Source: Phytophthora hibernalis (taxonomy: Eukaryota; Oomycota; Peronosporomycetes; Peronosporales; Peronosporaceae). Taken from it: a DNA stretch of 64,000 nt. Where the stretch lies: the NCBI GenBank assembly GCA_012656075.1, contig JAAKBF010000036.1, forward strand, positions 1-64,000, read 5' to 3'. Positions 53,766 through 64,000 of this stretch are shown here, piece after piece; the first letter of the stretch is position 1, and every line of letters begins with the position of its first letter. The notes below the pieces were generated by a model. The model had not been told where the DNA came from, searched no databases, and saw only the letters and a list, made by a program, of their open reading frames with translations. Position numbers and translations under genes: made by a program.

Positions 53766-56700
53766 GCTGGTGAACGGTCGGATTAGACCCAGTTCCTCGT
53801 ACTGTTGAATCTCGGCCTCCATGACGTCACCTTCGGCCAGAGTTGTTGCTTTATCGGCGAACTATCCCAAGTGCCAATCTGAAAGTGCAACAGCTTCGTC
53901 CGCCCAGGTTTCTCAGAAGACACCACAAACATGTCCTGAAAACGGTTCAACTCGGCCTGGAACAGTTCCGATTGTTCCATCGACAGTTTGGACTCAGAAA
54001 AATCAGCAGACATCTCACCGTGCTTGCCAGGCGGGACATCAGGCTTAATAGCCTTAACCTTCTCGTCCTCGACCTCCTTCCGTTCCTCGGACAGAGTCGC
54101 ATCAACTATATCCGTTTGACCCCTTCACTCGGAACTCTAGAAGGCCTCTCGGTTATTCCAGGATTAAGCGATTGTTCAAAACCGAACGCCTCCTCGGGTA
54201 TTACTGAAGTAGCAGCCCCGATCGTTCCTTTCCGGATCCAGTACTCGTCAGTGGAAGCATTGCACATTTCCACAATAACATCCTCATCTGTTCCAAGAGA
54301 CCGCGCAACGCACAGAGTAGGTGGTAGGCCCAGAGACCCTTTCACCATGACCGTAGCTCCTTTTTCTATGTCACCGATCACGCTTGTCATTATCAGTGCC
54401 TGTCCCCGAGGCGGGAACCGGATCGAATTAGCCATTACCGCCATGGACGTCTCCTGCACAATCGTAATTTCGAGAGACTGCACTTCCCTGGTTTATTTTA
54501 ACAGTAAGGTCTGTTCTTCAACATCAATCATGGCCTTGAAGGCGCTCAAAGCGTCTACCCCTAGTATAGCGTCCACGTGTAGTTGGCCCACTACTATTAC
54601 GTGTAGAGAAACACCCGTTCGACGGGGTTAAAGGTAAGGTTATGCGTTTCCAGAAAAACGGGCCAAACGCCACGGCATACAGCACGCAGCCCAACGACCA
54701 CACATCCTTCCGACCATCCACGACATCCACCTCTGCTGCACCTGTCTCCCGCAACTCCGGATCTCGATACGGGAAGATGCTGAACGTCCCCGCGTCTTTA
54801 CATTCACTGAAACCCCATACGGATAGGTAGTCGCATCCACCCACGGATACGCAGACGATGGCCGGACGAGCTTCGAACACAGTCGTCGTACGGTTCCCGA
54901 GCTTCAGCAGCCTTACCGTTTCATCACTTGACGGTCAACCAAACTCAAGGTAGCACCAGTATCAGCCAGCATATGTGAAGGTAGACAGTCAATGTAGCCG
55001 CTAGAGAGTTCCTCAAAGCTCCCCACAGAGCACACGACACGCCGTCCTCCCTCTACAATCCAAGGTACATCAAAGCCTTCTTCTCCGTTGTCGTCACGGA
55101 CTCCAAATCCGTTAGGTCGGTTGACCGTGACGACTTCCGCCAGACCGGGTTTCGGAGGAGGTTCTGCCTTAGGACGCTCAGGTCTCAGCACATTCACGTA
55201 GTGGTAAGCGTCTTCATCACACTCGAACCGGGACTCCAGCTTGCCCAACGCTTCAGCACGGTTTCAATATAGAGCCGAACAGTCAAAACACACCGTCTTC
55301 CTTTGCTGACGCTGTCGGCGACGCTTAGCCGCAGAGTTCTCCACCCAGGACAACACTCGGTCCCAACACGGACCAATCAGTCCTCGTCCACGTACTCGTC
55401 GACAAAATAACGTAACCGTTCCCAGTCCACCTCAGGACTTTGTCACGTAATCGAGGGATCTCAGCTGCTTCATCCTCACCGCGTGCGAGCTCCTTCAATT
55501 TTTCATCCGTGCCATTTCCTTTTGGCTTCCTTCAGCATACGATAAATAACTAGTCTGGCGATGGTCCGTGTTTCCTTTGGTCGAACCGCCGTCCTTTGAG
55601 CCAATACTTCCGCAATGACCGCTATTCCCACAGACGCAACCGTGTCGTCGACCTCCAACGAGAACGCGACATTTTCCTTTACTATCGCTTGAGCGTCCTC
55701 AACCACAAGCTTGGTAGCTTCCGTCTCAGAATCGCTTTCCCCACTAGAGTCGCTGCTCGAACTCTCTGATCGTCAGGTACCGCTCTTAGTCACGGTCTCA
55801 TTTTTTCCCTAACTGTACTAGCCACATGTTCAGGCACAGTAGTCGAGAAGTCACGGTTCGCCCTTTTAACGCTGATGGACTCTTCCGAATCATCTTCATC
55901 CATGTCCTTGTCACTGCTGAGTTCCCTTGACCTACCCGCTCGGCGATTCCTCCCATGGTACTCGTCTGGGGCATTTCGTACCCTTGAAGACTGCATAACC
56001 GAGTCCTTAAAGTAAGGAGTCTCGGTGGTTTTTTGCTGGGTTGCTCGATTGGTCTTCGGGGTCTTCGGTAGTGGTATATTGCTCGGGTTTTCTTGTACGG
56101 TCACAACTTTGGCCGGGGCATACGGCTCTGGGCGCTTGGCGTTCGACTCGAGCAACAACTCGAATCGCAGTCTCAGCTGCTGTTTTCAATAGAACAGCTC
56201 AGTTTCTGCGAGGCAGCAACCATTTCTTCAGCACGGAGTCGCCTGGTAGACTGTCGTATCGATACCCCATCGCTTTCAATAGCTTGGCAGTATCTCTCGC
56301 GACTTGCTCGGCCTCAGCCGAATTCTCCAACATGGCACGGAACCAATCCTGCCAATATTCGGGAGTGTTCGTATCCTCCGGTGTTGCTTCCCTGTTCAAG
56401 CTAACACATTCGTATCCAGTCCAGAAACGATGCCATCTCTTCCAGAGTGGGTTCCTTCTGCTTTTCAGCGTTCTGCTTCACACGTCGCTTCAATTTCACT
56501 TCGTCCAACGGGTACAACCGTTCTTCGAGTTCCCTGTCGTATTTCTCTGTTTTGACAGTGACTTCTTCCTTAGCAATCACGCTGGATTCTTGACCGGGAA
56601 CACAATTTTCCAACGTCTAGTTCATCATCCGCAAACAATCGGGCGTGAGGCGACATGTTTTCCTTTTCGGCTTTGTCCACTGCCTCCATACCGTCCTTTC

Positions 56701-57376
56701 CTTTTCCAATGTCCTCTGACGTGTCCACTTCCGATGCCAAGTTCTCCAATTCTCCACTTGAAGGTTCGGGTGGACCCTCCGTCGGTTTCTCCTGACCTTG
56801 GAAGACGGTTTCACCGAGGTCCAGATTGTCTAGACCATCGTCGTCTATCCAGACCGGTTTGACCACTTTCTCAACCGTACGTAGCATACTTGCGATCACC
56901 GCGACCATCTTCTGATCTTCCGGCTTGCTGCTACGACCTCATGATTTGAGTCGGCCACCGTGCGGTAAACGACCACCGGGTGTGCACTTCCTCTGCCTCT
57001 TGCAGTCCTTCTCTGAGATCGTCTTCTTCAGCGTCGAAACCTTTTTCAAAGGCTTCAAAACTGTTTCTTCGATCTCCAGACCGTTCAATTCGGCTACCAC
57101 TTCTTGGTCTTCCTAAACGCTGGGCTCTTCAAACAGGCTCTCGTTGTCACCATACTCCATCTCACCGTTCGAATCCATAAACCCCGCGTCCTCCAGCACG
57201 GCGAGACAGTCATCCGACTCATCTTCATTATCTTCCGCAATTTCCAAAATTCCATCTCGGTTCACCTCCAAGTCAACGCTTTCATATGAGTCGACCTGCA
57301 TAAACTCCCTCTTTCCCATTAATCTTCATACCTGACGATCGTCCGTCCAGTCTTCACGGTACGGTCACCACTCGAG
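53766..57376 (-). pseudogene. Second Gypsy element: linker, protease and start of RT
   Basis: From 57376 down: acidic spacer pieces (GILEIAEDNEDESDDCLAVL; GLDNLDLGETVFQGQEKPTE; EYWQDWFRAMLENSAEAEQV), then RVRNAPDEYHGRNRRAGRSR and the protease region LPSHMLADTGATLSLVDRQV (55000-54920, catalytic DTGA intact). After a foreign kinase-like stretch the protease C-part resumes (DALSAF-like text near 54540). Next are FPPRGQALIMTSVIGD, GTIGAATSVIPEEAFGF, LFQAELNRFQDMFVVSSEKP and the RT entry EAEIQQYEELGLIRPFTSLW. The RT is cut off at about 53765. Many frame breaks; inactive. Confidence 0.85.
54640..54800 (-). other. Protein-kinase fragment inside the Gypsy protease region
   Basis: Reads FPYRDPELRETGAAEVDVVD then GRKDVWSLGCVLYAVAFG. 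This is kinase subdomains VIII-IX (APE-like RDPEL, then DVWSLGC), closest in style to the STK16/NAK group where DVWSLGCxLYAMAFG is usual. It replaces about 50 residues that normally join DTGATLSLVDR to LHVDAILGVDAL. Left and right junctions are approximate. Confidence 0.6.
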
Positions 57377-59165
57377 TCATTCACTGGACCAGAAGAAGGA
57401 GCGATTCTCTCCTCCCCTCCCTCCTGCCTCCGTCATTGACGAGGAAACGATGGCAACGGTGGGTTCTCCTAGACCGTGCCATAGTCCGCAGCGTCTAAAC
57501 GTCAGAACAGTTCGCAACGGTGTGACCAGGTATTTCACAGAGAAATCAGTTCCGAGTAGTTCACCTTGGCCACCGTTCTGCATCCCATTACCACGGTACG
57601 GTTCTTTGCACTCTGACATGATGTGTCCAAGCCGACGACAGCGCGCCGACAAGTCATCTTCTGACGAGGACAATTCAAACGGCTGCATCGTTTCCGGTCA
57701 CAACGTCCACACACGCTTATTCCTTCTCGAGTTCGGTCGTCCGCAGCCATGCTGATGCCACGGAACCATTGTCCGTTCCCTTGGTTCCCACTAGACGGTG
57801 AAGGAGGCAAGTCCTGCACGGACGCAATGGTAGGAGTTCGGTTGCGAGTAGACCGTGGTGGTTTCCAACGCTCCTGCTCCATTTGTTCCCGCCACTGTTC
57901 CTGCCTTGTCATGAACGACTGCATCTTCTAGGACAGTTCCTCGACAGTCGATTGGCTTTTGTCCTTATTGCCACGCTTCAGCACTCTGTCTTCAAATTGG
58001 TCCTCTTCCTCAATAGGACAGTGCATGCCCTTGAACATAAACCATTCACACGCTGCAGGAATATCGCAGGCCGGACACGAGTCAATCGTGGCCAGTAGAT
58101 GCTTGTTCCTTAAACCGCGACGGAATAGTTGATATCGCATCCGTGTATCGGGGTAGTCTAGAGCTTCACACAGATCGGAGATACGGTCACCCCACTCTTC
58201 CACGGATTCTCCATGTTCACGCTTCGTCGTGTGTAACCGCTCATAGCTCATAACAGGAAGTTGTTATGGAACCTAGTGTGCAGAGTGTTGTAGGTCTTGA
58301 TAATTGAACTAACCCACAAATACTCACCTTCCTTGCCCAACAAATTCTGACGGAACACCAGCAATCTTGACCGTTCTGATAGTCCTTCAGTGTAAGTCTC
58401 GAATGCTTCCCAGAAGTCACGTGATTTCTCAACCGTGGTCGTGTCCGAGTAGAACATCGGAAGCACTTTTAAGGCGTTCGAGACCAGGCTTGACATCGCA
58501 AAGGACTCAGAAGTACGGACGGATGCCACCCATCCAGCCATTCCATATCCAGTTTGTATAGGCATCAGAGTGTTCTGTATGGGCTGCCCCGAAGGCGGAG
58601 GTCCGTGCCGAGGCGCGGCGTGGGTAGCCCCAGTCGGTCTCGGCGTTCCGTGAGGAGGCGGACCTCCTTGGTACGGACGTTGTATCCATCCAGGCGTACC
58701 ATACGGACCAATTCCCGGATAATACGTCATATACGGAACCGGAGGCGCCGCACCGCTCCGTTCCTGAGGTTCACACTTCACATTCCAATCCCATCCAACC
58801 GATGGTTGCGCCACTCGACGTGTCTCCGGTCCGGTGTACCGTGCAATAACCCCACTAGGAGAACGTTTAGGAGCCTCCTTGACCGGTTCTGGAGGAGCTG
58901 GGGCCGGATATGGATAAGCGTTCGCACTAGTATACTGGGCATAATACCAAGCCAGCACTCCTCCGTTTTCTCCATAGCTTTCTTGATAGTCAGCGGCGTA
59001 TCCTTCTGCCACCGTCGCTTCTCGCGGTTTATCGTGTTGACTCTGCTTGTCGCGGTTCCTTGCGCGGCCGACTGCGTTCGGGGGCTTTACCAAGCGTAAA
59101 CACACTGCAATCGAAGCGGTTACAATCCCGCGCTCCAGACTCTCCTCCAGGGCACACTTCTGCAC
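57377..59165 (-). pseudogene. Second Gypsy element: Gag relic
   Basis: Starts upstream or at 59165. A Pro/Gly-rich N-terminal half (YMTYYPGIGPYGTPGWIQRP) precedes the capsid: LKVLPMFYSDTTTVEKSRDF, YNTLHTRFHNNFL, a break near 58250, ERLHTTKREHGESVEEWGDR, ISDLCEALDYPDTRMRYQLF. The C-terminal part has two cysteine clusters, VCGRCDRKRCSRLNCPRQK and, across a frame change near 57655, CRRLGHIMSECKEPYRGN. Different from the plus-strand Gag at 47904, so this is another Gypsy lineage. Confidence 0.8.
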
Positions 59166-60019
59166 GCCGAAGACGGTACTCTACTTCTCCACCAAGCTGT
59201 CACGAGCCGCCTTGATTTAGGACGGCCCTTGAGGTGTATGACAGGCAGGTGCGTACTAGGTGAGTAGATTAATAACGACAACACATCAATACAAAAGATA
59301 TTAACTTGCTGGTTCCAAGGCTGTTTCACGACCGAGCCTTCCTAATTCCAAAGCGGCCGTCCTTCCGCTTTCACATGTATGCTTATCATCCTGCAGCAAT
59401 CGTTCCGTGCTTGGGTCGACACCCCTCCTTCGCCTCCACACGCCCTTGTCCATGTCCAGGTCCTTGTCCTTGTCCAGGTCCTTGGCATATCCATGCCTTC
59501 CGTCCGCACGCCACTGCTGAGCTTGTGACGTCCGCGGTTCTTGGTCTGCACTTCACTTCGAAATATGGGTGGCACTGGTTCCAACAATTCCAGGGTCCCA
59601 CCAAATGGAGCCAAATGCTATGGTTGCGTCACCGAGAGACCATCCCTACGTGGCTACGACAGGGAAGCCAACTCATCTTCCCGTTGCTGCTCGGCACGAA
59701 GTTAAGCAGCCAAGTTCAAGATCAACTCCGAAGTGATGCAGCCACCTCTGGTAAAAATCGTTACACTTCTAAGGCCGCTGGATGGGTATCCAGTACGTGT
59801 CGGGCTCAACAAAACCCCAGATGTGTGTGTATTTACATATGTTGGCTCAAAGTTGAAAACCCCAAGATCAAGATAATCAACACTGCATGACTACGTTTCA
59901 AGATTCGACTTTCCACACTGACAATATGCGTTCGGACAATGTGCGAGCAGATAATGTGCGCTCAGCCCTAGTGAACCTGGAAGTTCATCTGGGATACCAG
60001 TTGAAACCTTGCGAACGCT
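59166..60019. other. No recognised gene; possible LTR or spacer
   Basis: Expected position of the 5' LTR of the minus-strand Gypsy, but no partner copy exists to define it. A small imperfect tandem repeat of ccttgtccaggt lies at about 59447-59488. Confidence 0.45.
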
Positions 60020-60760
60020 TTGGATGATGGGAGAATCATGAACCTAGATACGCATGAGATTGCAACGGTCCATGGGGCGGTGAATGATTATCGGACCGGT
60101 ATCCTCCTAGACACTGGAGCGTCCGTGAGTATGTTGAGCTTTTATTTTGCACGTAAACTCAAGCTGAAACTCTGGACGCACAAACAGATAAAAGTGTTTG
60201 GGATGAGTTCTGACTCATATAACTTCATGTTCTGCGCTGGTGTACGCCTCTCAATCCGGGAAGGTTTGCTATAAGTCTCAGATGACGATCGGTCTTGATA
60301 TACGGCAATTATCCCAAGGACTACGTTGGTGCAGATTTACCGGTGTGTTCGAAGCAGAATTTTATATCTGCGTTCAGGTGAAGGCGCAGTGGTTCATGTG
60401 AACTATGGTTGGCTGAACCCTAAGCGATAAATTGTTTGGTCTGGAGGCAGAGATCGTTGGGTGACTCAAGTCATTTATGGGGTTGTGGTAGAAGCGTCCC
60501 AACTTGATTCCTGTTTCCCACTTCCCTTTGCGATGTTGCCACTGTACCACGAAGCGAAATGGGCAATCCGTTTCCCGGATGTGGTGGTGTGGGCGTTTGC
60601 CCGACCCTCTACGTTTCTCTCTGGATGTCCATGCGTACAGATGTAGGTTCTCTGATATGGTATTAGTGGCACCTCGTTCAATCCTTTCTTGGTTTTCTGG
60701 AGACGTCTGTTTTGCTCCGCATGCCCAACGGTTTTGAGCATGGGTTTGTCTTCTCACTGT
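60020..60760 (+). mobile_element. Gypsy protease relic (same type as 47039-53189)
   Basis: HGAVNDYRTGILLDTGASVS, then FARKLKLKLWTHKQIKVFGM: a retroviral-type aspartyl protease with intact DTGA. About 55 residues normally found after this are missing (near 60225), and the text resumes with FCAGVRLSIREGLL, a stop, then pieces such as LRSGEGAVVHVNYGW and RDRWVTQVIYG. It ends without RT. It has the same order and wording as 49900-50700 but keeps the active-site glycine. Confidence 0.75.
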
Positions 60761-60766
60761 ACTTAT

Positions 60767-61560
60767 CTAAATACGCAAGTCATAACTCCTAGCCTTTGTG
60801 CCAGGTCTGCGGGGCAACGACAACAACTTGACGAGAACCACCCTCGACTCGACTTCCTGAGTCACAGTCTGGATCCTCATCCGAATCCTGGGCCGAATCC
60901 TGGAAAAATCCTGGTCAGATACGAGTCCTGTTCGGGTCCCACATTCCACTCTCGAATCATCACCGACGTCCTCATTTGAACTTGATACCCTGGCCTCAAC
61001 CACAGAGTCACCATCCCCAACAGAAGCGCCATCCTCCTTGTCAGTGTCGTCCGTCATCTCCACGTCGAGTTTCTCGGCCTCAGCGCGGGCTGCTGCGTGT
61101 TTCGCGGGATTTCCAGAGTCGTCCACCATCTCCGCGCCAAGTGTTTCTCCGTCGTCGCCGACTGCTGCGTGTCTCGCGGGCTTACAAACGTCGACCACCA
61201 TTTCTGCGCCAAGTGATTCCCCGTCTTCGCCGGCTGCTGCGTGTCTGGTGGGCTTTCAAGTGTCGTTCACCATCTCCACAACAGGTTTTCTCCCTCGTCG
61301 CCTACTGGTGTGTGTTGTGGCCTCGACAGCTTCGTCCACCTTCTCCGCGCCGAGATTCTCGTCTTCATCATCGGCTGTTGCGTGTTTCGCGAGTTTACAA
61401 GCGTCAACCACCATTTCTGCGCCGAGTTTCACTCCTTCATCGACGGCTGCTGTGTGTCTGAGCATGCCAGCGTCGTCCGTCATCTCCGCGCCGAGTTTCT
61501 CGCCTTCGTTGCCACCGGCTACTGCGTGCGATGGGGGCTCACTGCTTCCCCATTCTGGCG
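60767..61560 (-). pseudogene. ORF built of seven 72-bp coding repeats, one nonsense codon
   Basis: A continuous minus-strand frame from about 61560 to 60767 contains seven imperfect units of about 24 residues around the core GAEMVVDACK..KHAA (variants: EKLGAEMTDDAGMLRHTAA, ENLGAEKVDEAVEATTH, ESLGAEMVVDVCKPARHAA, ETLGAEMVDDSGNPAKHAA). A single TGA near 61254 interrupts it after VEMVNDT; reading continues in the same frame. The last 60 residues are unique and acidic (VEARVSSSNEDVGDD). No domain known. Function unknown; possibly retroelement-linked. Confidence 0.5.
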
Positions 61561-61569
61561 GCGGTTTTA

Positions 61570-61706
61570 ATATTGGCTCGTTTCTCTTCCGCCACAATAA
61601 TAGCACCAATAAACATATTTTACCTTGCGTCCTGGCAAAACCGTATAATAATCCTGGATGTATCCTAATACAAAAGTTCTCATTGTACCGTATTCCCCCT
61701 GTTACA
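61570..61706 (-). repeat. LTR-like end, minus orientation
   Basis: From 61706 the minus strand reads tgtaacagggggaatacggt, similar to the plus-strand sequence starting at 61994 (tgtaacaggcgaattacggt). Both are preceded by gtgac. The inner limit is unknown. Confidence 0.45.
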
Positions 61707-61993
61707 GGTGTCACCAATCTTCAGGCGGGGTAGGGATGGTGCTTAACTCAACGTATTTGGTCATATCTCTGTTACACTAGTTTAATACCATGGAAGCTCG
61801 CTAAAACTAATAAACCTACCAACGACATATACCTGTTATGTATACAGTAGGACCTTGCGAATTTTGGTAGCGGAAGCACAAACGACGATCGATTTACTTG
61901 CCTTGGTCTGCAGTATGACCAGGAGATAAGACGATCATATCGAATATAACGGTATTGTATCTATTGTTTCATTGTCTAAAAGTGAGTGACGCT

Positions 61994-62250
61994 TGTAACA
62001 GGCGAATTACGGTACATCCTGGGCTCCAGTGTTTCCGAATATTTTGGGCTTGTGCTAGTGGTACAAAACCGTCGACATAACCGTGCTAAGAGGTACAAAA
62101 CAGGTACAAACTCTTTGTATATGTACAAACTGGTACCAATACGTACAAAACGGTTAGTACATGTACGAACCATGTCGCTAAATACGTTTTATAGTTTTCA
62201 AAACTTACCCTATCCGGAGATATGTTCAGAAATATCATGTACAAGGTCAA
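61994..62250 (+). repeat. LTR-like end, plus orientation
   Basis: Begins tgtaacaggcgaattacggt. It is followed by several short direct repeats of ggtacaaaac / tgtacaaac (62058-62165). The right limit is estimated only. Confidence 0.4.
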
Positions 62251-63643
62251 ACAGCTCGCCGTGGTGTCCGTCCATTGCCCCTAACAGGCCGCGTGGACTG
62301 TTCGGAGTCCCCTATGAAGGAGGTATGCTACACGCTGTATCGCTTTGAAAATTGGTATGCTTGTTCACATAGGTCTGAAACCATAGGTTAGGATGTTTCA
62401 AGTCACAGTAAGAAATAGGTGAGGTGAAATGCTTCGAAAATGGCAAAACTGCTAATGAAATGGATATTTTATGTCCAAAATGGCTACATGTCGGTTCATT
62501 TTATGTGCCAAATCCTTGTTTATGTTGCATTTGTACAAGGCTGCCTAAAATCCGGCGCGTGCCGGTTTAGCCGCATTAAACCTTATTCCGGCGTTTCAAT
62601 TTCTTTAAGCCGGCGTCTGGAAACACGAGCTTTCACGCCGCTGTGTCTCGATTTGTTCGTCGGATATGCATATGAGGTACTCGTACGGCTTTGCTTGGAA
62701 GATCCCCTCCAGTGAGAGGTTCGCTACGGTACACCCGTACTAGAGAAGTTCAAGCATGGTCATTTATGAAATAAAAACGTTTTGGTCGGGGCTGTTTATG
62801 TAGTAATAGTCGCTGGAGGCGTCACTGAGGGTAGACTAGGTCCGTAGGTAGCATAACCGACCAGGCGTCCGCGCGTCCACGCCAGCTGCTCAGGTAGCAG
62901 GGGCGTCACATGCACGGAGACGGCACAGGTGTGAGCGTTATCGGCAGCCGCAACGCTCGCATCGTCTGTAGGCTTGCTCACCGCAAGTAATCCGAGTACA
63001 CCATGCACTATACATCGCCAACGCGGGTCTTCACCGTGACGAACACTTGGACCGCGCGCTGACACACGGCCAGGAGGACTCTGCAGATCCCTTGTCCCTG
63101 GTGGTCTCAAACCACCTTCCGTGCCCTCCGTCTGCGTTTACCTTGCCTTCTATAGTCTATGTATCCAAAGCTTACCAACAACTTGTCGTGTGTTTTGCTG
63201 CGTAGTTACTTGACTTAAGCTCTTCCCGCTCAAATGGTAACTGAGAGGCGAGGTGAACGATCGCCCCCAACACTCTCCTCACTACCTTGCCCGTCGCCTA
63301 ACTACCTTGACCGTCGCCTACCTACCCTGCCTAATCCGTTCGAGATCGACCTTTCGTCGCCTGCCAGCGACTCTCTGCGCCCTGGATCTTCCTGCTCGCT
63401 CGGCTTCTCCGCCGCTCATCTGTTCCACTCGCGTCGCCCCGCTCGCAGCTCTGCTTCCTTGAATGCCTCACCGACGTCGTCCCGCCTGAGTTCTCGCCCT
63501 GCAACTCTTCGTCCGTAGCCGTCCGTCCGTCTGGCAGCACTGGCGTTCGTCCAGCAGCTGCCGTCATGCACCTTCAACGTCACTCGCCAGTCTCTAACTC
63601 GGGGCTGCACTGCTGCTGCTGGCGTGACGCAGTCCACGCCTAC
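62251..63643. other. No recognised gene
   Basis: Short ORFs only. 63230-63640 is Ser/Pro/Arg-biased on both strands. Nothing nameable. Confidence 0.45.
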
Positions 63644-63993
63644 TCACCTACCCTCAAGCTCGTCCCCGAACCTGCCGTCCTCCAGTATGCTCTCGTACTC
63701 TGTGATCCCCAGCCAGACCCGCATCGGTTCCGCGTCGGCTGTGGCTCGGTACTCCACCTCGTAATCCAGTTCGTATCGTCCAGCGCGATTCCTTCGTCGC
63801 CGCCGTCCGAGTTCAGTGATCGTGCCGTAAACTTCCTGCTGCGCGAGACTTGGCCGTGCCACGTGCTTCCGAGGCCTGCCGCGTCCACGCAGTGCTTGTA
63901 CTCCTGCGGTAGATGGTTCGCCTGCTCCTCCCGTACTTCGTTCACTTCCGTCGTCGCCATCAGTCGTCCCTCCGACGCCGATGACTGCTGCAC
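63644..63993 (-). CDS. Hypothetical protein, transposon-associated type
   Basis: One frame gives ATTEVNEVREEQANHLPQEY (63960 on). After a change near 63870, another gives SLAQQEVYGTITELGRRRRR, RYELDYEVEYRATADAEPMR and VWLGITEYESILEDGRFGDE, with a stop at 63644. The second part looks like a small beta-rich domain after a basic tract. From memory, similar sequences recur in Phytophthora. The remainder may continue beyond the window's right edge. Confidence 0.4.
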
Positions 63994-64000
63994 TACCTTG

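Noticed and set aside
1..64000. CRISPR arrays, bacterial operons, riboswitches.
   Set aside because: No regularly spaced identical repeats or bacterial gene features; the sequence is clearly eukaryotic nuclear DNA.

Overview
The window reads as a nuclear segment of an oomycete, most likely Phytophthora or a close Peronosporales relative. The support is a minus-strand gene joining a seven-helix receptor-type N-terminus to a phosphatidylinositol phosphate kinase, paired START/FYVE-like genes, an NTPase of Crinkler (CRN) type, one short 59-bp GT-AG intron, and Gypsy pol relics of the kind I know from Phytophthora (recognised from memory, no search run).

Layout. 0-2 kb: a broken DIRS/Ngaro-like reverse transcriptase on the minus strand. 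2.4-10.1 kb: unrecognised ORFs, an 890-bp direct duplication (3063-3952 and 8236-9125) and a DENR/SUI1-type gene whose 3' end enters the second copy. 10.1-11.8 kb: an ankyrin pseudogene cut off by a 1-kb AT-rich element with 16-bp terminal inverted repeats and a 53-bp perfect palindrome. 12.2-30.1 kb is the gene-rich core: two FYVE/START paralogues, a long ankyrin protein, a small acidic protein, a centrin-like EF-hand gene, the receptor-PIP kinase and malate dehydrogenase. 30-42 kb: gene-poor, with a tRNA-like sequence, a chromodomain relic, a dead hAT transposase, a MITE, an Hsp70 relic, the CRN-like gene and inverted repeats. 42.9-60.8 kb: transposon relics, namely a Copia element (minus), a Gypsy element with one LTR (plus), a second Gypsy type (minus) carrying what looks like a protein-kinase fragment, and a third Gypsy protease piece (plus). 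60.8-64 kb: a coding minisatellite and LTR-like ends.

Almost every recognisable host gene is open except for one or a few single-base frame changes, several in homopolymers. The same pattern in housekeeping malate dehydrogenase suggests uncorrected assembly indels as much as gene decay; I report the breaks without deciding. The genes do not form a pathway: this is ordinary signalling and metabolic gene content interleaved with retroelement wreckage. I found no convincing new multi-gene system. The most notable observations are the Walker A region of the CRN-like gene interrupted by an intron-like segment, the kinase fragment inside a Gypsy element, a 46-bp inverted insertion in the Copia RNase H, the 890-bp duplication, and the long palindrome in the hAT-like element.
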